Origin: Salvator merianae
Lineage: Eukaryota; Chordata; Lepidosauria; Squamata; Teiidae
Assembly: GCA_003586115.2 (NCBI GenBank)
Contig: QVOM02000053.1
Span: 1,037,658-1,101,657, forward strand
Direction: 5' to 3'
DNA length: 64,000 nt
Position 1 is the stretch's first letter. The number at the start of each line of letters is the position of its first letter. A program made the translations under genes and the position numbers. Below are positions 39,505-50,890 of this stretch, piece after piece. The notes under the pieces are model-generated. The model did no database searches. It was not told where the DNA came from and saw nothing but the letters and a program-made list of their open reading frames with translations.

Positions 39505-39888
39505 GGCTCTTTCTGGTCTGAACCAGTGGATTGGGACCAGGCAGGTATGCTGGTTCAGACTATGGTAAGGCATGGTGTGGAACAGCATCGTCTGCACAAT
39601 GACACTGGTTCAGACCGGCCCCTGCACTGGCCCTGAAGCTCACATGAACTTTGGGGCTGACCTTGGAGTCACTGTGGAACCCATTTCATGTTCTGGACCA
39701 GGACCTGCTGGTCTGCTGGTAGACCTCAAAGTTGAGGTCTACCTGTAATATTATCCTTGTCCAGTGTGAATGGCATGTACCCACAGGGGCGGGGTGTCAC
39801 AGATCCACACTACCATGAGGATCAACAAGACCCGGAAGGGGTCTACAAGGACTCCTATTACCAAACTATGGAAAGAGCAGAAAGGGCC
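39505..39888. mobile_element. Family-A inverted-repeat element
   Basis: It starts GGCTCTTTCTGGTCTGAACC and ends GAGCAGAAAGGGCC. The interior shares GGTTCAGACCGGCCCCTGC and GGAACCCATTTCATG with the 63246 copy. Confidence 0.5.
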
Positions 39889-40009
39889 ATTGGGTTACCA
39901 CATGGGTTCCAGGCCGGTGTTCCTGTGCCATTAGCAGCAGAAGCAGGGATTTCAGCAGATGTAGTTAGCAGTACAGCTATCACACAGCTATCACATGCCT
40001 GACCAGCTG

Positions 40010-40215
40010 GTTTTGTTGTTGTTGTTGTTTGGTGCCACTGAGTCACGACTGACTTCTGGTTGACTGCAAGGGCACCTCCATGGGCACCTCTGTGCAGTTT
40101 TCTTGGCAGTGATACAGAAATGGTTTGCCATTGCCACTTTCTGGAACGTTCTAAAGCTTTGCAGCAAGCCGATAGCTATGGGTTTCCTGGAGGTCTCCCA
40201 GGTCATATTAAGCAG
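40010..40215 (+). repeat. Old dispersed repeat with GTT run
   Basis: A TTG run (40014-40030) is followed by GGTGCCACTGAGTCACGACTG and a GTTTGCCATTGCCACTTTCT segment, a combination known from RTE-like repeats in amniotes. The assignment is tentative. Confidence 0.4.
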
Positions 40216-41639
40216 CCCCCTGTTGTAGTTTCATGACCAGACAGGATCAGTGGGGGAAAGGGAATTGTGGGGACTGTATTTGAGTGAGTTTTGGTGGTGC
40301 TTCAGCGTTAGCTATGAGATAAGCGACCTTCACACAAACTGCTTTTCAACACTACGACAGAGAAAAGTCTTGTTCTTTCTGACTCGATCTGCTCAGAATG
40401 TGCCCAGAGGCTGTCAGCGTTAGACTGACAGAGTCAGCTATGACTTATTTCGTACATTGTGAGCGCAACTCTACAACGAAAATATTTTCCTCCTTGATGT
40501 GAAAATCCAGGAAGGCTTAATTCCTAATCATTTCCCTTTTCAACTCTTAAGCCACTTTCCTTTCAGACGCAGACAATGCATCTGCTGCCATCTCGTGGGC
40601 ATCAGTGAGCAAAAAAAGTAAAACTAATCACGGAGCACTCCTTGAACAAAATCTCTGCCTCGGCTATCCCTTTAGTGGAGAAACGCCTTCTTGGGTGCCG
40701 TGAACTGCAGCTCCTGGAGAAACGGCCGCCTGACAACCTAGCTGTGGGAATGGGAGGATGCCCAGGATACTAGGGCACATTTGCCAGGGTCTGGGAAAGT
40801 TTCTCTTTCCACCGCAACCACGGAAGGAAGTTTTGTCAAGCACCAACCTCTGATTCCTCCAGCTTGTGATACTACTATGTATTCCCCAGTTTCTGATCTC
40901 AGGCTTCGGCTGGGAAATATTATAGAAAACTAGGAAAGCTTATGTTTCAAATTTCCCATCTTGTGTTTCCTGGTTGTTTTACTGTAGGGCCCATCCAAAT
41001 GGGACAAATGGGCAGTCGTGTGTCCTTTCTTGGTCCAAAGCACCTAAGCAATGCGGAGAGCCCAAACTCTTCCTTTGGAAGCCATTTTGAAGTACTTTGA
41101 AGCTATTTCCCTCAAAAGGAGCGGCTTCTTCGTCCTATTGCACCTTGGAGTACATTTGCAATTAGGAAGGCACGTAAGTGAGTCAGGTGAAAAAGATGTG
41201 ATTCCCCCCACAAGTGCTAGAAATAATTGGAGACAGGAGGCAGTTTTGGTGGCCATGGTAGAGTCTGCTGGAGTTGGCTGGACAAGCAGAAGGTGGCAGG
41301 AGGCATCAGCAGCTGAGGCCCCATGCATAGGAGCTCCAGGGAAAGATAAGTCACCTGCTGGACTGCAGATATCTCCATGACAGTTTGTTCCATGTCTGCC
41401 TGGCTTATTCTATACTTGTCTACTAATATCAAGGTGGCTCCTCAAAACCTGTTCCATGCAGGCAGGTGGATCAGCACCATTCAAACTCTCTCTGGTTCTT
41501 GGCAGATCTTCAAGCAAGGAGGACCGGATGTCCATAGGTCCTTGGGTGTTTCTGAGATGCTCCCTGGGATGGCCTGTTCCGTGCCAGCTCCAAAGCTCAT
41601 CCCACCTTCAGAGCTGGGGGGACTTCCAAAGTCTCCAAA

Positions 41640-41768
41640 GGCCAGGAATGAATGTGAGCAGGTGAGGGTTTTGCCTTTGTCTCCTGCTTGAGATGCCCAG
41701 AAGCAATTGGTGAGGCAGGATGCTGGGCTAGGTGGGCTGTGGCCTGATCCAGCAGGACTGTTCTTATG
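41640..41768 (+). mobile_element. CR1-type LINE 3' end, short
   Basis: It carries GAGATGCCCAGAAGCAATTG and GGATGCTGGGCTAGGTGGGC, ending in TTCTTATG. It belongs to the same subfamily as 26090-26530. Confidence 0.7.
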
Positions 41769-42960
41769 CATGTTCCATGCCAGCAAAGGTCCCTCTCCAA
41801 ATGGTCTCTTCCCCCTTCTTCCCTGTTTGTCTTTGCTCAAGAGTATCTGTCCACTCTGAAGGAGATCGTCCAGCATAAGATACGAGTTCATTGCCCTGAA
41901 GGTTTGGGAACATCTTGTGCTGCTGCTGCTGCTATTTATTTCGAGGCTCACAACCCACCGAAGACCCCAGCCTGCCCTGCTCTGACTTACATCCTACTTC
42001 CTTGAATTGCACCAGCCTGCCAAGCAGTTGAGCTGTTGGTCTTCCCTCATTGGGGGTTTAAGAGAGTAATACCTGGCCAGCCGATGACCTCATAACCTCC
42101 TTCGCAGGAGTGGCATGATAAAATGCATCATTTTAAGCAGTTTATTCGGCGTTTTATTAATGCAGTGTGCCACTGGATGCCAGTATTGCTTCGTGCAGAG
42201 CGCTAGAATTTCACAATCATCTTTCAGCCTCCCCCTCTCTCCTGCTCCCTCCCTTCCCCTCCCTTCTTAGCAGCCTGCTTCCTTCTCGACCCTAATATCC
42301 CTCTGTTAGTGTAAATGAAGAGACTGGCCCACAAGGATCTGTAGGGTGGGCCCTGGCAGGTGACGGCTTCTTAGGGAGAAAGGCCTGCCTTTGAAATGCA
42401 TGAAGGGCCTCTCTTTTTCAAGATCTGTCAGCTGCAATAGCAGAAGGGGGTTCTTTTCTTTGTTCACGCAGGGCTGGAAAAACACCTGTGGCAAGTTGTT
42501 AGTAAACGGAAAGAAGAAGGAGAAGGAGAAAGAGGAGAAAGGAGCCGTTCTCCTTAGGCCTGGCAAGATCCATCTGCAGATGAGAAAGGAGAGGGAAAGA
42601 ATTTCTTATGGTGCATAAATGCAGTGGTGGCCCATCGCTTTAAGGGCGGATGTTCAGAACCCGCAGGAAGGGATCGATCACTGTTCGTGGGGCCTCCACC
42701 CTGTCGCACCTCCACCCTAGGAGGTGTGCTACCTTGAGGGACGGGGGAGGAATGTGTCTGCTGTGCAGTGGAGACATGCCCTTAGTGAAGGCAGCCTCTG
42801 CCCGTTGAGACCCAGGGCTAAGGGAGAGCTTGGAGAAGCGCTGAATTAGCCCAATGGTAAAGAGCTTTGAGGCATGACTTACAGGCCATCTGGTGAAGTC
42901 CTTCAGCTTAGCGTATCGAGGTGACGTTGCAGGGTTAGGGAATCAACATTCAGTATAATG

Positions 42961-43316
42961 TAGAGATGTGCAAAGTTCAGTTCATGTTCGAAAATTCGAT
43001 CGAATAGTTCGCGTTTGTGGCTGTTTGCAGCGAACTGAACGTGCAGTGGTTTACATATCCAGAAATTTGACTGAACCGAATCAGTCTCTCACTTGCAAAC
43101 ATGAACAATTCAGCGGAACCATTCATGTTTGCTGTTTTCTGCTCTTGAAAAGTGCTTTTTTTCAATTGAAAAATGGTATTTTCTTTTCTTTTTGAACAGG
43201 TTTGGAAACGAGTGTGAACAACCGTTTGTTCGATTAAACGGTTCACTGGGGAACGGAACAAACAGGTGCTTGGTTCGACAACCAGAACACACCATTTTCG
43301 TTTGTGCATATTGGTG
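42961..43316. mobile_element. Related hAT-type element
   Basis: It begins TAGAGATGTGCAAAGTTCAG, the inverted-repeat form of the 11525 end, and is rich in GAAC/GTTC and CGAA/TTCG palindromic motifs. The right end near 43310 (GTTTGTGCATATTGG) is degraded, so the boundary is uncertain. Confidence 0.5.
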
Positions 43317-44441
43317 ATGGTCCACAATCCCACTTGTTCCCCAAACAAGGGGGAATCGTGACCCCAAACATTGCTCCTTACTAAGCCCCTCAGAGTATCC
43401 TTCGCAAGCTCCCCTTGCGGTTCTTGTTCTCCGAAAGAGAGTCCTTGCATTGAATTTCACATTACAGGGATCCCTGTTGCAGATGTTTGAATCTGGGGCA
43501 CTTCGCAAAAAGGCAGAGGGAAAACGGTTGGCATTTAGGGTGATGGCAGGGAAGTGCGAAGAAGGAAAGGACCAGAATAATCGGAAAAAGCCCTCGCTGC
43601 TGGAGAGCGGGCAGAGGCCCTGCAGATGGCGGGGCCTGAGCCGGAAGCTTCTGCCACTGCCATGGAAACCGTGACAAGAACAGTGTTTCCCCAAGGCAAT
43701 GAAGTCTAGTGGAGGATGCAGCAGCGCGCTTGTAACTCGCAGGAAAAAACAAAGGTTAAAATCAAGGCTCCTTCCCTCGTTCACTTTTCTGTCCCCTCAC
43801 CCCACCTCCCAAGTCAGTCGCTCAGGGTGAAAACAATGAAGAGGTTGGCAAGAGCTAAAAGAATAACAGATCTATTGTGGCATAAAATATTAATCAAAAT
43901 CTGTATGTCTCTACTTTTTCTTTCTTTCTTTCCTTCTTTCTTTCTTTCTTTTTTTTTTAAAGAAATTCATTTGTTGGGGAAAATGAGAGGGATAAAAAGA
44001 GAAAAGCAGAGACCTGCGGTCTGCAGTGTGCAGCTTATTCATTGCGGGAAAGAAGCATTTAAAGAACAAAGGCGTCTGCATAAAATTGACATTCCCTGAT
44101 TTATATGGAGGGATGAAAATTTGCAAATTGTATGTTTGAAATACAACTGCAATGCATCTTTTCATCCTGGAAAACTGTAGCCAGGTGATGTGTTCATCAG
44201 GTGTGACAGCTCTTTGAAGAAAGAGCTTTCAAATGCTACTTTTTTTGTTTGCTTATATTTATGCCCATCCTAGGGTGGGTGACAGAAACGAGCCAAAACA
44301 GACCAGAAGCAGTAAAGGAAGAATGATAAAACAAGAATGCAAACCTAAGTGCGGCATTGTAGCATCACTGTGGAAAGCTGCACAACATTAACCAGGTGCC
44401 CAAAGATGTACAATGATGGTGTCTGAAGAACCTCAGACAAA

Positions 44442-44632
44442 GGGCAATTCCACCCTGGCTGGTATACCGGACCAGCAAGCATACTAGAAGCCTCCTTTCT
44501 GTATGCTGAGGTGGTCCAGGGGAGGCACCACCTCCAGGGAGTGGTCTAAGGGGGCAGGGTCCTCCCTTACACCACACTGGTGGGCGGGAGGGAAGCTCTT
44601 AGCATGCTATACCAGCCAGTGTGGAATTGTCC
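44442..44632. mobile_element. Family-B palindromic element
   Basis: It begins GGGCAATTCCACCCTGGCTG and ends CAGCCAGTGTGGAATTGTCC, terminal inverted repeats 191 bp apart. The interior includes a self-complementary CTAAGGGGGCAGGG/ACCACCTCC region. There is no coding capacity and no clear target duplication. Confidence 0.7.
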
Positions 44633-44754
44633 AGAAATGCATCCTAGAACATGGAATTGCATGTCTGACCTCTCCTTCCTTCTTTTTTAAGCACACACAC
44701 AGATGCATACATGCACACTCATGTCAAAGGAATGTGAAACAGCTGATTCCAGTA

Positions 44755-45056
44755 GAAATTGGGGTACCAGAGAACCCATTTTGGCACCGCAGCAGACCGT
44801 GCCACCGAAATGGGTTCCCCGGTGGCTCCGAGACTAGGAACTTCTAGGAACTTTAATTCCTAGCCCTTTGGACTGCTCAGAGCCCAGTCCTGAAGCTCAC
44901 GCGAGCGTTGGGGCAGCAGCAGGGGCAAGGGCAGAGGCAGGTCTAGACTAGTGCCGTCATGCAGATGGTGCTACTCCAGAACCTGCCTTTCTGCAGTCCC
45001 AACCAGGAAGTCTGGTTGGTCCAAACGCACTGGTTCGGACAGTGGAGAAAGCCCAC
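44755..45056. mobile_element. Family-A inverted-repeat element, partial
   Basis: GAACCCATTTTGGCACCGC and GCCACCGAAATGGGTTCCCC lie in inverted arrangement, followed by GGTGGCTCCGAGACTAGGAAC and GCAGATGGTGCTACTCCAGAA, as at 8340. Confidence 0.65.
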
Positions 45057-45807
45057 GGATTTCTCCACCCTTGTGGCATTTCATCTGGAGACAATTCCTT
45101 CGCCCTTAACGTGGCAGGGCAATCCCACAATACAGTAGTCGCGCGCGAGGACTTTTAACAAGACTTAGAATTAGCACAACGGTTCAGATGAACGTGATCC
45201 ATTTAAATGAGCAGGAGGGTTAGAAAATGCCCATTAGTCTGAAACATGTCTTGTGCGGTTTTACTTGATTTTATTTGCTCCTGATGAACACGGTTTTGCA
45301 AAGGACAGTTGCGGGCCCTGCTCAATTTATATATTATGCATGGAACACTATTAAAAAAGCCAGGCTGCCAATTTTAAAGGCCTGCCTGTCTGCAGCCACC
45401 TCATTATTAACATTCATATTCTCCAAGAACGCTGCTGGCAAGAGGTGAGAGGCGTCCAGGGTGAAAAGAAATTAGTTTCATTACGCAGTAATTACTGGAA
45501 AAATTGTGATCGCTGGCTTTAGTCGCCCTCTCAAGTTCTTCCAATGCTGCTGGTTAAAAAGATCTTGATCTATGCCACTTGGCTAATGAGCAACAGTTTT
45601 AGAAACGACATATCCCAGCAGCAGGGCTCTGCACTACCGGGGCTTCCCTTGCCTTCGCCGCAGTTGCTGCGTCTTCCTTCCAGACTCTGGAGCTAGGAGG
45701 GCTGTGGAGGACATTCCCGCTTCAGATTGCAAAACCACAACTCTGCTGAAGCTCTTTTGATGCCCTTTCAGGCCAATGGACATTCAAGACACTGGCATGG
45801 AGGGAGA

Positions 45808-46066
45808 GGTCCTTTCTGCACTTACCTGCCTTCAAACCGGATCAGTGGGTCCTGATTGGCCCAGTCCACTGATCTGGATTGTGGAGAGGTGTGGGCAGAT
45901 CAGTGCCGGCTGCACCAGTGGCGCTGATCCGGATTACCCTCACACCACAGCCGTGAAGCTCGACACATTGCCTCTGCAGCCTCTGTACCTTACCTGGATT
46001 GGGCCACTGCTGGCAGCCATGGGGTGCTTTGGCGAGTGGGCCAGCCCACTTCTGTGGCCTACAAGA
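45808..46066. mobile_element. Family-A element interrupted by the SINE
   Basis: It begins GGTCCTTTCTGCACTTACCT and has paired GGATCAGTGGGTCCTG and CACTGATCTGGATTGTGG segments. The SINE inserts at 46066, and more sequence follows after 46365. Confidence 0.6.
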
Positions 46067-46357
46067 GGGAGGCACGGTGGCGCAGAAGGCTAAGGCACTG
46101 ATCTTTCAATAGGAGGATCAGAGTTCAAGGCCCCTGTCTGCCGTGTAGAGGGGATGAGCGCCCTCTACTGGCCTCTAGCTCCAGCCAACCTACCTGTTCG
46201 AAAGCAAGTAATTGCAAGTAGATAAATAGGGAGCATCACATTGTGTGATGCGCAAGATAGATAGATGTAAGCCTTCAGGCAAAAAATAACCTTGTAAGCC
46301 GCTTTGAGTCAGCTTCGGCCGAGAAAAGCGGGGTATAAAAACCAGGTTCTTCTTCTT
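46067..46357 (+). mobile_element. tRNA-derived SINE with 8-bp target duplication
   Basis: The head GGAGGCACGGTGGCGCAGAA has a tRNA-like A box, and GATCAGAGTTCAAGGCC supplies the B box. The body ends in TTGTAAGCCGCTTTGAGTCAG and GGGGTATAAAAACC, a LINE-type tail, and a short TTC run. Flanking CTACAAGA occurs at 46059-46066 and again at 46358-46365. It sits inside a family-A inverted-repeat copy. Confidence 0.85.
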
Positions 46358-47037
46358 CTACAAGACCTTTGGAGCAGAGGACTGTGGTCCTCCTGGCAGG
46401 CTAAGCGTTGCTTGATCTCTGTTGGAAAACTGGCGTGCTTCACAGAACCAGATCTGGCATCTCGAGCATCAGTTCAATCAGGCTGAACTATGGGGCTGTC
46501 CAAGTCAATAGAAGAAGCAGCAAAATCCCAGGAACATGTACTTCCTGCAGCTGCAATCTTCCAGGATTGTGTTCCGGGTGCCGTTCAGATGCTCAGGAGC
46601 ACATTTAATGGCAGTGAAAGTGGAAAGTCAGCTTCCCTTCCATCATTAGAGTTGGAAGAAGGTGCTAATTTTTCTGCACACACAATGTGCAGCCAGCAAA
46701 ACGCAACCACCAGACACAGTTGCAGTAAAACGCGGGGTGAGTTTCACAAGGCTGTATGGTGGCCACCAGCGACGGGCCCCTGCTGGTGGCCCTGCTTTCC
46801 TTTTCATGATTTTCTCCATTCAGGAGGGAAAGCAGGAGGAAGGCCAGAGAGTGGCGGACCTTTGGCAGAAGCCCTGTTCTGTTGCCACTGTGGATAAGAA
46901 AGAACTGGCACAATTTGGAAGAGCAAGGCATATGTGAAAGGCTGTGGAGTGATGTGTATATGCATGAGCAAGAGGGATCCTTTTTCTTTCAAACTGCAGT
47001 CAGCAATGTTCTCTCCCTCCTGTGCTTTCTGCTTTCA

Positions 47038-47238
47038 GGGCGATTCTGCAGCGGCCGGTGTCCCGGAATGGCAGGTGTACTTGGAGTCTCCCTTCCGCAC
47101 GCCAGGGCAATCTAAGGGAGGCTCCGCCCCCTTAGACCATCCTCTGGGGCGGAGCCTTCCTTAGACCACCGCATTGCGCAGAAGGGAGGCTCCTAGCATG
47201 CTTGCTGGCCCAGTATACGGGCCAGTGTGGAATTGCCC
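47038..47238. mobile_element. Family-B palindromic element
   Basis: It begins GGGCGATTCTG, ends GGGCCAGTGTGGAATTGCCC, and contains the palindromic pair GGAGGCTCCGCCCCCTTAG and GGGGCGGAGCCTTCC. It lies just left of duplicated block B. Confidence 0.7.
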
Positions 47239-47299
47239 AGTTCCATTCAGGAGTGAAACCTGAGTAGCTTGTTCAGTTCTCTTTTTGTAACTGAGAAGC

Positions 47300-47690
47300 A
47301 GGTAAAACATTAAAAAAATATAATCACATGCATAAAACATCCTGTTTTATAACCACATGGTGGCTGCAGAGCCAGCGAGATCCCTCTGCTCTTTTATGTT
47401 TCAAGTAACACAGATTTGGGATGTAAAAATCAGCGCCTGAGTGAAGGCAATTCTCATTAAAACAAATCCCTTAACCCACATCCCTGTGCTTCTTCGCCTC
47501 CCTAAGGGTCCATCTCTGCAGGGCGGAGAGTCTCTCCTCGTTCCCAGCATGGTGGGACGTGAAGGCACGCAGCACCTGAAAGATTTGGCCTGCTGGTCCT
47601 GCATTTAAAAATCACAAGCAGCACCCAGTTTACTTTCTTTCCTCTTGTTCCTCATCCCCGGTCTTCTCTTTTTGGCAGTAGCAGCAGCAG
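47300..47690 (+). repeat. Duplicated block, copy B
   Basis: Same-orientation partner of 4050-4450, about 3.5 kb past the CHST8 stop codon. The core at 47335-47439 is nearly identical to copy A, while the following 250 bp are clearly diverged, with shared islands such as CTAAAACAAATC-like and TTTAAAAATC segments. Function unknown. Confidence 0.8.
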
Positions 47691-49181
47691 AATACTTTTC
47701 GGGCATGCAGGAGTTCCTGGCTTTTTATAATATTTACTCCGGTGATCGCTAGAAAATGACTGGGTCCCTAAACATAGGACAATTCATTTGGCAGGTCAAA
47801 GTAGGTGCGTGAGCTGTAGTGTGCGGAATGTTTCTTCGGTTCTGGGACTGCCTCTGCGTTGTGCCAACCATCAGGCCTGGTTGAAGGGTGCAGGGCGGGC
47901 ACGACCGATGTGCCCAGCTGCCCGTCTCAAAAAGGCCTCTTGTCACAGACGCCTGGACATTGTGCTCTGGACAGTAAAACCCTGATCCAGCGTACGGAGC
48001 CCTGCGAGGGGGCACCAGTCAGGGTTGCCTGCAGTCTGCTGATTTCAGTCTTCAAAAGATTAGGGAGGTGTGTAAGCTTTAAATTGGCTGTTTGGTTCAG
48101 ACTGAACGTCCCTTTATTTCCGTCGAACAGGCAGGGTGTTCAGTTTGAACATGAACCTTTAAAGCACCTTCAGACTGGGACCGAAAAGGGTGTGTTCAAT
48201 GGGTTCATTTGAACACCCCCTCTGTTTTGGAACAGCCACAGGGTTGGGTTCAAACTCAAACCTTTCAAACACACCCTGTTCTATTTGAACAGGTTTGAGC
48301 CCAAAACAGTTTGGCAAAGATCACAGAGCTGAAAGAGGAAGTGGGAAAGAGTGCCACACGTGGAACTTCTTCCTTTGGCTCTACATACTGTTCATGGGCA
48401 GGAGCAGGAGCCACTCCTAACCCCTTATGCAGTGGATGGAGTTGCCGCCTCCACATGAATCTCCTTCTTCCTTGGAATCTGATTGTGTGCAGTTGGTTGG
48501 ATACTTCTATGAGAAGGTTCTTCCATAGTTCTTTACCAAAGTTACTCCTGTCAGTGGTGGGATCCAGGTGCCATCCAGGTGCAAATAAAGGGTTGCTATA
48601 ACAGTTCTGAAGAGTTTACTCATCTGCTCTTCCCTTCACAAGGTGACGATGGACAGATGCCAATCTCAAATTATGTCTCTGTTCTAATCACCAGCTTTGC
48701 TAAAGAATGCTGTGTGGAGGATCAAGAAAAATGTAACAGACAGTTTACAAATCATGAGTATATGGATCTTCCATCTGTGGTGCATTAGAAGCACTGAAAC
48801 CACTAATAAGACTGAATCATGATCATATCTTTCCTGGTAACAAAATTATTTCTTATGTTGATGGTTTCCAATTACAACAGTAGAAATTGTCAGCAGTATT
48901 ATTGCAATTTTTAACTACGCATGAAATTCCTATTTTTGTTTGTTTGTGTTAGAATCATTGCAAGAAAACTTGCTTCCAACAATGATAAATATAATTACAG
49001 AAAGCTTGTAAAGTAGGGGATGTGGAAAATGCCACCCTGAGTCACCTAAAAGCAAGGAGCTTTCCTTACTCCTGGCTGCCTATCTCTGCTTTCATGGAGC
49101 CTGGGGGGGGAACTCAACCTGCAATGGAGAATCTTGCTCCTTCTGGGCTCCAGTAGAAGTCAGGAGTGGCAGGTGAGGTGA

Positions 49182-49285
49182 CCTGTTGTGGCAGTACGGA
49201 GGCCCGGAGGCCCCGCAAACAGCCATGACGCGTTTAGCGCAGGGCGCGAACACCCGGGCTTAAAGCCACTGGCCGCCGCTGATTA
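49182..49285 (+). repeat. Second duplicated GC-rich block, copy B
   Basis: Partner of 6711-6815 in the same orientation, sharing GGCAGTAC, GGCCCGGAGGCCCCGC, CGAACACCC and GCTTAAAGCC in order. No coding frame is conserved. Confidence 0.6.
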
Positions 49286-50061
49286 GCCCTTTCAACCTTG
49301 TATTGGGAGTCATACATTATTCCACACTGGACCAGTAAAGTGCTGGCTAGGTGATAATCCTGACCCAAAGCATTGTCTCCAACTCAACAGGCACTTTTAT
49401 AGGAGGGCAACCCTGATGGGATAAGGGACCACCATGAAATTTCTTAAAGCTGTACAAGGAAAGAGCTGCGTGCTGAACTGTGGCCTGAAGTACGCAAGGG
49501 GCAGCAAGCCATTTGTAACCATTAAAAATAAAATAAAAAAAACCCCTGATGGGCAGGAAGCAGCCTCTAAATTTATTTGCTGCTTTAAAGGCCACATTTG
49601 GTATTCCTTGAGACTACATAGATTAAACTAAAGATTTATGTTAATGCTAAGGATTAAAAGAATTTTAATAGCGTGCATAAAGATGTAAATGTGCTGTGTT
49701 TCGTTTTCCTGCAGACGAATGTGCCATAAGGGAGTTGTAGATGGAAGAGAATGTATTCATATCCTGTGAATTGTAACATCTGGCTTAATTTTGCACTCAT
49801 GTGTTCATTAAATATTAGTTGCTTTCCATCGGTGCGTCCTTGAAATCACACTTCCGTGTGGAAAGATCCCCCCCTCCCCCATTCCCAGAAGGCAACTGGA
49901 AGCAGTTCCATAAAACAGCATTTTACTAACCATATTTTTGCAAAACTCCGATTGCCTGTCAGATTAAGGAGAATATCAGTGAGAAGTATTCATGCCTCTT
50001 TGTCCTTCTTTGGTTATTGCTCCGTGCAAGCAGACGCCAACAGCACGTTGGGAAAAAGTGC

Positions 50062-50067
50062 TTTATT
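50062..50067 (-). terminator. CHST8: Candidate CHST8 poly(A) signal
   Basis: The minus strand has AATAAA here, about 825 bp past the stop codon, followed by a moderately GT-rich stretch (TGCTGTTGGCGTCTGCTTG). A further AATAAA occurs near 49571. The 3'UTR would then run from 50890 down to about 50040. RNA evidence would be needed to choose between the signals. Confidence 0.3.
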
Positions 50068-50118
50068 CGAAGCCCTGCCATTAGGTGTAGAAAATATACC
50101 AAATGCACAAATCAGAGC

Positions 50119-50143
50119 GATGTGTGTGTGTGTGTGTGTGTGC
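50119..50143 (+). repeat. (TG)n microsatellite
   Basis: A short perfect TG run just upstream (genomic plus) of the candidate CHST8 poly(A) region. Confidence 0.9.
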
Positions 50144-50890
50144 AGGGGGGACCAAAGCACGTGAAACAGTTAATGTGCACGGGGATCCTGCGTTGCGTTA
50201 TCTTTTCTCTTGTGCTGCAGAAGGGCCCTTTAAAATGCCTAGCCTATGTCACAAACAGGCACAAACAACTGGCAACTTCTTTTCCACCTAAGAATTAAAA
50301 AATAAAATTAAATAGACATGTATTATTGTTTGATTGTGTGTTGTCAGCGATCCACAGAAAACAGAAAAGAATGGGGAGCAGGTATGCTTTCAGACTGTGT
50401 CGAGAAATTGTCCTAACCTTGACAGCTAATTGAGAGCAGCTCTACACTGCAGCAGAACAGCGGCAAGGGGAATCCTGGGAAATGTAGTTAGCTGGGCTGT
50501 CACTAATCGGTGTTCTTTCCCTGCCTTGGAACTATGATGCCCACAGAGCTCTCTGGAGCAGGGAAATGGGTTCAGAAACCAGCCCTCACTGATCTACCTT
50601 GCGAGGCTGTTGTGAAAGTAATAGAGAGGGCAGGAGAATCAAGCTCACTGCCTGGAGGTCTGTGGAAGGAAGTCAGGATAGAAATGTGGAAAAAAAGAAT
50701 CTGGTACCCAAGCTGACTAGGATGGCAAATCTAGCTCAAGTGTATGAGGCTGATGAAAGAAGCTTAAACCAGTTTAATCCTGTACTGGAATGATGCCCTT
50801 AGCTGATGTGCATTTGGGTACAATTAATTGGGGGTGTGCTTCCCACGCGGGCGAGAAGCTCCGCAGGGATTACGCCCAGTTCTTCCATGG

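Larger units (their letters stand above)
22061..50040. other. CHST8-KCTD15 intergenic region
   Basis: This lies between the CpG island and the CHST8 3' end. No exon, tRNA or rRNA gene was recognised. It contains CR1, L1, mariner, hAT, SINE and inverted-repeat copies listed separately. The stretches 22100-24250, 27000-28050, 29350-30100, 31620-32420, 32710-33550, 38320-39480, 42000-42950 and 43330-44430 hold no feature I can name beyond simple runs. They may contain regulatory elements that only cross-species alignment would reveal. Confidence 0.6.

Noticed and set aside
43110..43784. 224-codon minus-strand open frame
   Set aside because: It overlaps a hAT-type element and unrelated unique sequence. 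No family resemblance.
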